From the NCBI RefSeq assembly GCF_001687625.2, contig NZ_CP016538.2:2386501-2450500 (forward strand): a stretch of DNA of 64,000 nt, given 5' to 3'. Numbering within the stretch: the stretch's first letter is position 1; every line of letters begins with the position of its first letter. The notes beneath the pieces were generated by a model. It was not told the origin of the DNA and searched no databases. It worked only from the letters and a program-made list of their open reading frames with translations. The stretch comes from Planococcus maritimus. Lineage in GTDB: Bacteria > Bacillota > Bacilli > Bacillales_A > Planococcaceae. The translations under genes and the position numbers were made by a program. Below are positions 34,495 through 42,776 of this stretch, in pieces.

Positions 34495-36372
34495 TCACTC
34501 CCGTGTAGTATCCATAATATCGATACCCGCGATCTTAAGGTCACCACTCTCCACTCCATGAACCTCGTACTTCTTGTTTCGCTTATAATTGGTCACCTCG
34601 TCCAGATGATTGGTGAAATCGAATTCTTCGTTGGTTTCAACAAAGGCCTTGTCCTCAAGAATTTCCACGCCGACTACTTCGTCTACCAAAAACTCATATA
34701 GGTAGTCTTCACTTCCCGTGTCGGCGATAAAATCGACCAGTTCCTGGCGCGCGATGCTATCGGCTTTGAGGAAAGCATCGATACGCAAAAAGTCTTTTTC
34801 ATTCAATGCTGTTTCGTAAGCCGCGCGAAAATCTGCAATGAATTGTTCCAATTGTTCTTCCGTCACGGCCCCTTCTGTCTCAGCCGCAGCTACTTCCTCT
34901 TCTGTCGCTTCTTCGGTTTCTTCCTCTTTGCTTTCCTCTTCTTTCTCGGTTTCTTCTTCCGCTGCAGAACTATCGGATTGATGCACAGTTCCACTGCCTT
35001 CGAACGTGTCGGTCGGTACAACATCTAACATCCATACATCTTCATTGTAGGTGCTAACCATCCACTTCTCCTCGGCTTGATCGTAGACAAACTCCAGAGA
35101 CACTTCCTTTTTAAATTCTTCTGCACTTGGTTTTTCAGTCTGGTAATAATAAACGCCATCAATCGAAAATTCGGCATTCAGTGTGACCGCCTTGCCATCT
35201 CTCTTAATGGCAATAGACTCTTTATCCACGCCTACTTGTGTGAGTGCTCCCATGAAATAATCTCCCATGGTATCCATCCAATCGATATCTTGTTGAAATC
35301 TTTCCAGCTGCTCACTACTCACACTCGTAAAAATAGCAGCGTCCCGCTTCGCATAGGCCTCAACATATTCTTCAGCGAATACCATCACCTGGTCTGTCAA
35401 AGCCTGCTGGTGTTCTTCGTCCATCCCCACGAAATCGATTGAATGGTAGTTCGTCGTAATATTCACCGGTTCCGAGGTTTCTGTGCCCCACGGGAAATCC
35501 ACTTGCGCATATGCACTGGTACTGCCGTCGAGGAGAAGCGGTCCGATCTCGTCGGTTTGTTGCGTGTCATTGACCGGAATCTCTTGCTCGCCAATCATCA
35601 CTTTATGGGCATCCGGTGCATCCGCCAGAAATGTATTCAATGTGAAAATCACCGAGCTGACAGGTAAGTTTTCGCGGATAGCGATCGGCTGTGAATATTC
35701 TGGGCTCAAAGGAACGGACAAGTCAAACGGATGGGTAAATTCCACAAACTCGCCCTTATAAGCAAATTCTGCTTGGTGAGCGCCCGGCGTGATGCCGCTG
35801 AATACATAATCACCGGTTGAATCTTGAGTTCCTTCTGCCGCATCGCCGTTCAAACTTAATGACAATCCCTCATGAGGAAAATAAAACGCCAGCTCCTGCA
35901 CGGGGATTATGACGCGATGAGCGTTAAAGATCCCCATCACTTTGCCGTTTTGTTCAATACTCGCCACCCCATCCAGTTGAGCAGGCGTGAGGCCTTGATA
36001 CTCCGCAATAAACACTTCTGCCTGTTTCACCGTCATTGCTTCACCGTTGGATAAGCTCGCCTTTTTGGCCAAAGCTTCTGCATCTTCATTTTGCAAGGCC
36101 TCAAAAAACGTGGAAACCGCTGTGTCCGCAGAGGCTGCATTCGTTCCCCAAGAATAAATTCCTATTAGCGACGCAATAAGCAAGAGACTGGCCACTCCGA
36201 TAATTTTTGTCTTCAGGCTAAGTGGCTGTTTCTCTTTTCTCGGCTTCGGTGCCCGAGCGGCTTCGCTTGGTGCAGATTCCTGCGGTTTGCCTGAGAACGA
36301 CTGGCCACATTCCACACACACCTGGTTCTCCTGGTCATTTTCTTGTCCGCAATTCGTACAGAACTTCTTCAT
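34495..36372 (-). CDS. zinc-ribbon TcaA/YvbJ-like membrane protein (block B)
   Basis: A 625-aa protein. The N-terminal zinc ribbon (CTNCGQENDQENQVCVECGQ, residues 4-23) is cytosolic. A proline/lysine-rich linker, one membrane helix (about 55-75) and an outer part of about 545 residues follow. The outer part has TcaA-type domains, an acidic EEETEKEEES linker (about 480-505) and a C-terminal NTF2-like domain (LEQFIADFRAAYETALNEKD). S. aureus TcaA, of this design, affects glycopeptide susceptibility and wall polymer display. It is second in an operon, 28 bp after the YIP1-like gene. Confidence 0.82.
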   Translation of the reverse strand: MKKFCTNCGQENDQENQVCVECGQSFSGKPQESAPSEAARAPKPRKEKQPLSLKTKIIGVASLLLIASLIGIYSWGTNAASADTAVSTFFEALQNEDAEALAKKASLSNGEAMTVKQAEVFIAEYQGLTPAQLDGVASIEQNGKVMGIFNAHRVIIPVQELAFYFPHEGLSLSLNGDAAEGTQDSTGDYVFSGITPGAHQAEFAYKGEFVEFTHPFDLSVPLSPEYSQPIAIRENLPVSSVIFTLNTFLADAPDAHKVMIGEQEIPVNDTQQTDEIGPLLLDGSTSAYAQVDFPWGTETSEPVNITTNYHSIDFVGMDEEHQQALTDQVMVFAEEYVEAYAKRDAAIFTSVSSEQLERFQQDIDWMDTMGDYFMGALTQVGVDKESIAIKRDGKAVTLNAEFSIDGVYYYQTEKPSAEEFKKEVSLEFVYDQAEEKWMVSTYNEDVWMLDVVPTDTFEGSGTVHQSDSSAAEEETEKEEESKEEETEEATEEEVAAAETEGAVTEEQLEQFIADFRAAYETALNEKDFLRIDAFLKADSIARQELVDFIADTGSEDYLYEFLVDEVVGVEILEDKAFVETNEEFDFTNHLDEVTNYKRNKKYEVHGVESGDLKIAGIDIMDTTRE

Positions 36373-36400
36373 GTTTTCACCCTACTTTCAAAATTTCAAG

Positions 36401-37234
36401 TTAAAGTAGACTGTCAAATCCATCAAGATACCGTCCGATCGTCGAATCGAAAAAGACGGTCATGACGATGATGGAACCAATGGAGAATAGGACAATATAA
36501 GAAAGATAGGCGTAGAACGAATCAAATGGCTTCGCGGCCTTTCTCACCAGCGCCGTGATCAAATACAGCGGCATAATCGAAATCGCCAAGCCAAAGCTGA
36601 CAAACAGCAGGAAGTTCCCAAAAGTCATCGAGCTGATCAACAGCAGCACATACGCCACCAACACAAGCGCCGTCGAAGGAAGCATCAAGGTCCCGAAACT
36701 TGTCACAATGCTTTTGAATGATTCATTCGGTCCAGCAAATTTGTTCACCACATAAATACAGCCAGCTGCTAAAGCAAACACGATTCCCAATATGAGCACC
36801 GTATTGAATAGCACCGAAAACACAGACGGCGTCAGACTTTGCGTACTGCCAAACGCGCTTCCCAGCTCTCCCACAGGACTCAGCACCATGCTCAAATTCC
36901 GGTAGACGGCTAAAGAGAAGAAAATCACAAAAATGCCCAACGTAATGAGCGCATTAACAAACTGTCCGGCAGGCTGATCCACAATCGTTCCCGGTTTTTT
37001 TAAATACTGTAAACTGTAGTTCCAATATTGCTTGGATTGCACTTTCACTTTCTCCACGTGCTGATTATCAGCTAGCGGCGGTTTTGCTGTTCGCGCTTCA
37101 CTATAGCCAGCAGCAGCTTCCGTCGGTGCGACGACACTTTCACCCTCCCCTCCAGAACTCGCTAAGAGATTCGCTCCACACTTCCCGCAAAACTTCCCGG
37201 CAGCTTGTTCATGTTGGCAATTCGGACACATCAT
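36401..37234 (-). CDS. zinc-ribbon YIP1-like membrane protein (block B)
   Basis: A 277-aa protein with an N-terminal zinc ribbon (CPNCQHEQAAGKFCGKCG, residues 3-20), a polar linker, the motif KVKVQSKQYWNYSLQYLKKP and then five to six membrane helices of the YIP1-like type. It is the paralogue of the gene at 41001, about two-thirds identical by eye. Its partner is the TcaA-like gene that follows. Role unknown; zinc ribbons inside and large domains outside suggest a complex spanning the membrane. Confidence 0.8.
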   Translation of the reverse strand: MMCPNCQHEQAAGKFCGKCGANLLASSGGEGESVVAPTEAAAGYSEARTAKPPLADNQHVEKVKVQSKQYWNYSLQYLKKPGTIVDQPAGQFVNALITLGIFVIFFSLAVYRNLSMVLSPVGELGSAFGSTQSLTPSVFSVLFNTVLILGIVFALAAGCIYVVNKFAGPNESFKSIVTSFGTLMLPSTALVLVAYVLLLISSMTFGNFLLFVSFGLAISIMPLYLITALVRKAAKPFDSFYAYLSYIVLFSIGSIIVMTVFFDSTIGRYLDGFDSLL

Positions 37235-37333
37235 TTCTGTTCCCTCCCATTTAGTATTAGTCCATCATAACCAAAAATAATTTGGGGGAATCCAGAATAA
37301 GCAAATTTTTAACAAAAAATTACCTTTTCCATC

Positions 37334-37361
37334 ATTATAATAGAATTATCCTATAAGTAAA
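37334..37361 (-). promoter_or_regulatory. promoter of zinc-ribbon block B
   Basis: On the minus strand TTTACT and TATAAT are separated by 16 bp. The same arrangement, including CTTTACTTA and ATTCTATTATAATG, recurs at 41939-41966 upstream of block A, at the same distance (about 100 bp) from the start codon. Confidence 0.7.
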
Positions 37362-37484
37362 GAGAAAATCATAAAAAAATAATATTTTATCAGTTATTTA
37401 TAACTAACTGCATAAATCAATGTACTCACACTTTTAAGCATTAAAGTTATACAAGGCCGCTATTTAAGTATTTCGCCCATAAGA

Positions 37485-37524
37485 AAAGCAAGCCGCCAGA
37501 GCGTGAACTCTGGTGGCTTGCTTA
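37485..37524 (-). terminator. terminator of zinc-ribbon block A
   Basis: Stem AAGCAAGCCGCCAGAG / CTCTGGTGGCTTGCTT. It is followed in plus direction by repeat element 14. Confidence 0.88.
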
Positions 37525-37526
37525 TA

Positions 37527-37622
37527 AATTGTGTCTTGCACAGGGACAAAATCACGAAAAACGAACAACAAATCCTCAAACTTCAGCATCATTATTGTCA
37601 AAATTGTTCCCTGCACAGGGAC
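37527..37622 (+). repeat. REP-like element 14 (75-bp spacing)
   Basis: Cores at 37527-37547 (GTCTTGCAC) and 37602-37622 (TTCCCTGCAC), 75 bp apart. It lies 13 bp from the stop of the TcaA-like gene at 37636 and is the sister of element 13. Confidence 0.8.
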
Positions 37623-37635
37623 ACTACTTACTCAC

Positions 37636-39126
37636 TCAGTCCCGTACAGTATCGATAATATCAATTCTCGAGATTTTCAGATCCCCGCTATCCAATCCTT
37701 GAACTTCATACTTTTTACTGCGTTTGTAATTCGTGACTTCGCCCAAATGATTGGTGAAGTCGAATTCTTCGTAAGTCGTAACGAATGCTTTGTCCTTTAG
37801 AATTTCCACACCGACCGCTTCGTCGACCCAGAATTCATATAAGTAACCGTCATTCCCGATATTTCCGATAAAGTCGACCAGTTCTTTGCGGGCGATGCTG
37901 CCTTCTTTCAGGTAGTTATCGACAACGGAGAAGTCTTTTGCGTTCAGTGAAATTTCGTAAGCAGAGCGGAAATCTGCGATAAAGGTTTGCAGCTGCTCTT
38001 CATTCACCGCTACTGTCTCCTCTTCTACTTCCTCTTCTTCCGTGGCATCTTCACTCTCTTCGTCTTTCTGTTCTTCATCTTTCAGTTCTTCCGTCTTTTC
38101 TTCATCTTCGGCTACAGCTGCGTAAATCGGTAGTTGAATAAAGCTGCCAATTCCAGCTTCTATAACTTCCGACTGTTCAACTTCACCTTTGTCGTTCTTT
38201 CTTTCCGCAAATAGCTTAATGGTTTCGTCTTCAGCAAGAGGACCGACGAAAGGCAAATCTTTTACCGTTTTTCCAGTCGATTTCTCGTTGATGTAAACTA
38301 TAGCCTCTTCATCGTTCGACCAGATTTCAACTCCCATGTCCTTCAAGTTAAAATCAAGCAGCACTTCATCGCCTTCTGTAATCCCACACTCCGACTCCAC
38401 CATTTTTTCAACTTCGCCGTTTTTCATCGACAAGGTACAGTCGTAGACGCCAGGCAAGTATTTTCCAAGTGGCAGCTCTCCATCTACAGTAGCTACGGAC
38501 TCGTCACCTAGGATGAACTCCATGCCATCCACGTCTGAAGCAAGCTCCACATTCATCGGAATCGCTTCGATCTCAATACCTGGATACATGCCGATGAATT
38601 TGCTTTCCTTCACCTTGAACAGTTCCGTGCCATTTTCGTGAAGGACGACTCTTGTAATGCCATCTTCTACAACTCCACTACCAGCTTCATAGAACCGAGA
38701 CTTAAACTCTGTTAAATCTTGTTCCACTAAATACTCTTGAAAAGCAGCGGGATCTGAGACCGTATCTTTGGGCACAATGATTTCGCCCATTGCACTGTCC
38801 ATGTCCCCTTCGTATAAGCCCTGGAGAAATGCATCCACTTTTTGTTGAGGTTCTGTATTCGCTTTGATGATTTGGTGTCCAGCGACTCCGCCTGCCGCAA
38901 GCAAGACGACAAGCGACAAGCCCACTTTTTTCTTTAATGTCATTGGCTTTCGTGGTGGCTTTGGAGCTTGATCCTGGATAGGTGCTTGCGGTTGAACTGG
39001 TGCTTGAGGTTGGACCGGTGCCTGCTGCTGTTCAAGCTTTTCTGTTTTTTGCTGGGTCCCGCATTCCGGACAAAAAACCTGATCCGCTTCTAGTTTGTGG
39101 CCACATTCACTACAAAAACGATTCAT
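37636..39126 (-). CDS. zinc-ribbon TcaA-like membrane protein, short form (block A)
   Basis: A 496-aa protein: zinc ribbon (CSECGHKLEADQVFCPECG, residues 5-23), a Gln/Pro repeat linker (APVQPQAPVQPQAPIQDQAP), a membrane helix (about 68-88), outer domains, a highly acidic linker (EELKDEEQKDEESEDATEEE) and a C-terminal NTF2-like domain. That last domain is very similar to the one in the block B protein (FIADFRSAYEISLNAKDF; VGVEILKDKAFVTTYEEFD). It lacks one of the middle domains. It is third in the block A operon, 10 bp after its neighbour. Confidence 0.8.
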   Translation of the reverse strand: MNRFCSECGHKLEADQVFCPECGTQQKTEKLEQQQAPVQPQAPVQPQAPIQDQAPKPPRKPMTLKKKVGLSLVVLLAAGGVAGHQIIKANTEPQQKVDAFLQGLYEGDMDSAMGEIIVPKDTVSDPAAFQEYLVEQDLTEFKSRFYEAGSGVVEDGITRVVLHENGTELFKVKESKFIGMYPGIEIEAIPMNVELASDVDGMEFILGDESVATVDGELPLGKYLPGVYDCTLSMKNGEVEKMVESECGITEGDEVLLDFNLKDMGVEIWSNDEEAIVYINEKSTGKTVKDLPFVGPLAEDETIKLFAERKNDKGEVEQSEVIEAGIGSFIQLPIYAAVAEDEEKTEELKDEEQKDEESEDATEEEEVEEETVAVNEEQLQTFIADFRSAYEISLNAKDFSVVDNYLKEGSIARKELVDFIGNIGNDGYLYEFWVDEAVGVEILKDKAFVTTYEEFDFTNHLGEVTNYKRSKKYEVQGLDSGDLKISRIDIIDTVRD

Positions 39127-39136
39127 CTTTTCCCTC

Positions 39137-40978
39137 CTATATTTCTTTTGTTGATATTAGTTCATAGACATAAAGTGCCCCATGTTCCTTATAGATTTTC
39201 GTAACTGTACGATACGTTTTTTCACTACTTTTTTCTGTACCATGTACGATAAATGTTTCGATTGTGGTTACTTGATAATCTTTTCCACCCAGCGATTCGA
39301 TACTTTCTACATCAGTGTTCAAATGTTCTTCAGTAATGCCTTTCTCGTATAGGGAATTGATGAATTTGGATTGTTCTCCAGCTCTTGGACTGTTATCAAC
39401 AATGAACTGCGACACTATGGAGTAATCCCCATTATTGATAGCTGATACACTAGCATCATTGTAATCATTCATAAAGGAATCAATGACTTCACCCGCTATT
39501 GCTGTATTTCCGGAAGTGTCATCAGCGATTTCGGTCTCACTTTCGTCCTTGCTTTCTTCTTCACTTTCTTCTTCCACTACCTCTTTTGAAGCCCCAGCTG
39601 ATTTGTGCATCTTCTTGCTGCCTTCAACTGTTTTAGTCGGTGCAATGTCGTACATCCAAATATCATCATTGTACGAACTAACCATCCATTTTTCGTTTTC
39701 TTCGTCATAGACAAAATTCATGGCCACGTCTTTTGTGATTTCTTCCGCTTCAGGGGTATCCGACACGTAATACTCGTCCCCATCAATCAGGAGTTCTGCA
39801 CCGAGCTCTACGGTTTTGCCGTCATCTAAAATCGCAATCGAATCTTCATCGATGCCGACTTCAGTTAGCGCTCCCATAAAGTGATTTTCGTATTCTTTCA
39901 TCCATTTAAAATCATCCTTGAATACAGCAAGCTGCTCTTTTCCTACGCTTGTAAATACCCCTTCATCGTGCTTAGCAAAGGCTTCCACGTACTCTTCAGC
40001 GAAGACTTTTACCTGCTCGATCAAAGCTGGCTGGTGTTTTTCGTCCAAACCAGTAAAGTCCAAGGTCTCATATCCAGAAGTAATTTCTACCGGTTCGGAT
40101 AATTGTGTGCCCCACGGGAAATCTACTTGAGCCTGCGCCGTCACGCTGCCGTCAAATAAAAGCGGACCGACTTCATCAGTTTCGCCCATTTCATTCACTG
40201 GGATTTCTGTCTCCCCAATCATTACTTTATTCGCTTCTGGTGTATCCACCACAAAAGTATCCAGAGCAAATACTACCGAAGTGAGCGGTAGCTCTTCGTA
40301 AATTTCCTCTGGCTCTGATGATGCTGGGTTCAATCCTACATATAAATCAAATGGATAAGTGAATTCGGCAAACTCACCTTTATAGATGAACTCAGCTTTA
40401 TGGGAGCCAGGAGTAATCCCACTAAATACATATTCATCATCTTTAGTCTTACTTTCTTCTACTAGTTCACCATTCAAGCTCAGTGATAGTCCTTCATCGC
40501 TAAAATAAAACGACACTTTCTGAACCGGGATGACGACGCGGTGGGCATTGAAAACACCCATTACCTTTCCGTTTTTCTCAACGTTCGCGACATCTTCTAG
40601 CTCATAAGGCGTAATATCGCCATACTCTTCGATAAATGCTGCTGCCTCTTTAGTCGTCATTTTCTTGCCATTGGATAACTGGATCTGTTTGGCCAAACCT
40701 TCTGCATCTTCATTTTGTAATGCTTCGAAAAATTTGGACACCGCTGTCTCCGCCGACGCTGTCTTTGTTCCCCACGAATAGACGCCCACTAAAGATGCGA
40801 TGAGTAAAATTCCCACTGCACCTAGTATTTTCGTTTTTAAACTCAGAGGTTTTTTATCTTTTCTCGGCGTAGGAGGGTTCGCTTTCAACTTGTCTTTAGA
40901 AAGCGGCTTCCCGCACTCCACACATACTTGGTTGCCTTGATCATTTTCATGCCCACAATTCGTACAAAACGTCTTCAT
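39137..40978 (-). CDS. zinc-ribbon TcaA/YvbJ-like membrane protein, long form (block A)
   Basis: A 613-aa protein close to the block B protein over its first 470 residues: zinc ribbon (CTNCGHENDQGNQVCVECGK), membrane helix (about 47-68), and outer domains with DAEGLAKQIQLSNGKKMT and the shared LSLSLNGE and ITPGSHKAEF. The C-terminal domain differs from that of its paralogues: it is another NTF2-like domain (SFMNDYNDASVSAINNGDYS) resembling that of YvbJ. So C-terminal domains were exchanged between paralogues. It sits 22 bp after the YIP1-like gene. Confidence 0.8.
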   Translation of the reverse strand: MKTFCTNCGHENDQGNQVCVECGKPLSKDKLKANPPTPRKDKKPLSLKTKILGAVGILLIASLVGVYSWGTKTASAETAVSKFFEALQNEDAEGLAKQIQLSNGKKMTTKEAAAFIEEYGDITPYELEDVANVEKNGKVMGVFNAHRVVIPVQKVSFYFSDEGLSLSLNGELVEESKTKDDEYVFSGITPGSHKAEFIYKGEFAEFTYPFDLYVGLNPASSEPEEIYEELPLTSVVFALDTFVVDTPEANKVMIGETEIPVNEMGETDEVGPLLFDGSVTAQAQVDFPWGTQLSEPVEITSGYETLDFTGLDEKHQPALIEQVKVFAEEYVEAFAKHDEGVFTSVGKEQLAVFKDDFKWMKEYENHFMGALTEVGIDEDSIAILDDGKTVELGAELLIDGDEYYVSDTPEAEEITKDVAMNFVYDEENEKWMVSSYNDDIWMYDIAPTKTVEGSKKMHKSAGASKEVVEEESEEESKDESETEIADDTSGNTAIAGEVIDSFMNDYNDASVSAINNGDYSIVSQFIVDNSPRAGEQSKFINSLYEKGITEEHLNTDVESIESLGGKDYQVTTIETFIVHGTEKSSEKTYRTVTKIYKEHGALYVYELISTKEI

Positions 40979-41000
40979 ATTTTCACCATGCTTTCAGAGT

Positions 41001-41840
41001 TTAAAAAAAGTAGAAGAGCTCGTTTAAATCATCCATATATTGTCCAACCGTTGCATCGAAGAATACGGTCATAATGATGAAAGTACCTATCGTGAACAAC
41101 ACGATGTAAGAAAGGTACGCATAGTACGAATCGACTGTTTTGGATGCTTTCTTCAATAAAACGGTAACCAAGTACAATGGCATAACCGAAACAGCTAAGC
41201 TCAAGCTGATAATCAGCACCAAATTTCCATAAGTCATCGAGCTGATCAACAATAGAGCGTACGCCAGCACGACAAGTGCCACCGAAGGGACCATTAAAGT
41301 ACCAAAGCTAGTCACAATACTCTTAAACGATTCATCCGGTCCGGCAAACTTACTGACGACATAGATGCAAGCTGCAGACAGGACGAAAAGCAAGCCCAAA
41401 GTCAGCACAGTACCGAAAAGAACTGAGAAAAAGGAAGGCATGAGGCTTTGAGAACCGCCGAAGAAACCACCAAACTCGTCCATCGGGCTAAGCGCAACAC
41501 TCAAGTTTTTGTAAATGGCTAACGAGAAGAATAGCGCAAAAATCCCCATCGTAATAAGGGCATTAACAAACTGATCAGCCGACTGGTCGATAATCGATCC
41601 CGGTTGCTTGAAATAACGCAAGAAATAATTCCAGTATTGCTTTGACTGCACTTTCACTTTTTCTACGTGCTGGTTAGGTTCCGTGTGCGCAGGATTAACT
41701 GCAGTAGCTGCCTGATACGCGGCTGGTTCTGGCGTTACGGTTGCTTGGGACCCCATGTTCGGATTTGCGACCAGGCCCGCTCCACATTTTCCGCAGAATT
41801 TCCCCGTATCTTGTTCATGTTGACAATTTGGACATTTCAT
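41001..41840 (-). CDS. zinc-ribbon YIP1-like membrane protein (block A)
   Basis: A 279-aa protein: zinc ribbon (CPNCQHEQDTGKFCGKCG), polar linker, KVQSKQYWNYFLRYFKQP, and five to six membrane helices. It is the first gene of block A and the paralogue of the gene at 36401. AGGAGGGAACAG precedes the ATG in both copies. Block order (YIP1-like, then TcaA-like) is conserved between A and B, so the two kinds of protein probably work together. Confidence 0.8.
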   Translation of the reverse strand: MKCPNCQHEQDTGKFCGKCGAGLVANPNMGSQATVTPEPAAYQAATAVNPAHTEPNQHVEKVKVQSKQYWNYFLRYFKQPGSIIDQSADQFVNALITMGIFALFFSLAIYKNLSVALSPMDEFGGFFGGSQSLMPSFFSVLFGTVLTLGLLFVLSAACIYVVSKFAGPDESFKSIVTSFGTLMVPSVALVVLAYALLLISSMTYGNLVLIISLSLAVSVMPLYLVTVLLKKASKTVDSYYAYLSYIVLFTIGTFIIMTVFFDATVGQYMDDLNELFYFF

Positions 41841-41938
41841 TTCTGTTCCCTCCTGTTAATAAGTAGTAGATAAAAATAGGTACAATTGCAGGAATTCAAA
41901 AGGTACACGTTTTTTAATATCAGCAGTACCTTTTTACC

Positions 41939-41966
41939 ATTATAATAGAATCCACCTGTAAGTAAA
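41939..41966 (-). promoter_or_regulatory. promoter of zinc-ribbon block A
   Basis: TTTACT, 16 bp, TATAAT on the minus strand. It is the near-copy of the block B promoter, which suggests co-regulation by the same factor. Confidence 0.7.
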
Positions 41967-42228
41967 GGCAATATCAGTAAAAAATTAGATAGTACTACAT
42001 GTTCTCTGAATTTATGTTCATTCGACTAAATGCCCAACAATCCGGTCGCTTATTTTCACGTTATATTACACTCATCGGAAAGAATGGACATACTCAGCCA
42101 TAAAAAAATGCAAGTCTATAGAACATAGTAGTTCTAAGCTTGCTTGAATCTGCGTACTTTAATATTTATTACATCACTATAATTTAGCAATCTCATGAAT
42201 AAGTCTCGGATAATCTTGTCGAAGGTTT
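41967..42228. other. intergenic region between block A and the AAA operon
   Basis: AT-rich. It holds a terminator-like hairpin at 42109-42146 (GCAAG..TAGAAC / GTTCTA..CTTGC) that would stop the NTF2-like gene. No gene seen. Confidence 0.55.
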
Positions 42229-42687
42229 TCACTTTATATCAGTTATGTACCACAGACGATCTTTTTTCTCTAAATAGAAAACTAAATTTTCTTCTTCACT
42301 AACTCCCTCATATTCAGTCTTAACCTTCGCATGTACTACTGCTTCTGTCCTTAATAAATCTGATTCACTAGATTGCACATCAATGTACATTCGAGAACCG
42401 GTATATCCTAGTAACTCTTCTGATAAAGGCATAAAATTGATTAGAAGTTCTGCCACATCAACTCCTAAAAGAGCATTGCTTATGGCTCCTGCAAAATTGA
42501 ATGTGTTATTGATTTGATCTACCTCTGGGTGGCGAATCATGCTGATCATTTTCTTTATATCTTGCCTGTTATAAGCTTCCGAAAATTCTTGTACTCGGTC
42601 TTCAGGTTTTTCAAAGTACCCCATATACGATAGAAATACTCCAGCACAAATAAGAATGATTACTAATTGACCTAATCTTCTCATCAA
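42229..42687 (-). CDS. membrane-anchored NTF2-like small protein, unknown
   Basis: A 152-aa protein with one N-terminal membrane helix (LGQLVIILICAGVFLSYMGY) and an outer domain. The pattern RVQEFSEAYNRQDIKKMISM, then VVHAKVKTEYEGVSEEENLVFYLEK and a final WYITDIK suggests an NTF2-like fold like the C-terminal domain of the nearby TcaA-like proteins. It lies after the AAA operon terminator but in the same direction. It may link the AAA operon to the zinc-ribbon blocks; this is inference from fold and position only. Confidence 0.6.
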   Translation of the reverse strand: MMRRLGQLVIILICAGVFLSYMGYFEKPEDRVQEFSEAYNRQDIKKMISMIRHPEVDQINNTFNFAGAISNALLGVDVAELLINFMPLSEELLGYTGSRMYIDVQSSESDLLRTEAVVHAKVKTEYEGVSEEENLVFYLEKKDRLWYITDIK

Positions 42688-42739
42688 TTCACCCCAATTT
42701 TTATTATTTTTGATACGAAGACATATTTAAAGAGTTATA

Positions 42740-42773
42740 AAAAACAGGCAACGGATACGGCTGCCTGTCCTTT
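42740..42773 (-). terminator. terminator of the AAA operon
   Basis: Stem ACAGGCA..CGGA / TACG..TGCCTGT with an A run on its left (T run in the minus direction), 4-10 bp after the ATPase stop codon. Confidence 0.8.
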
Positions 42774-42776
42774 ATA

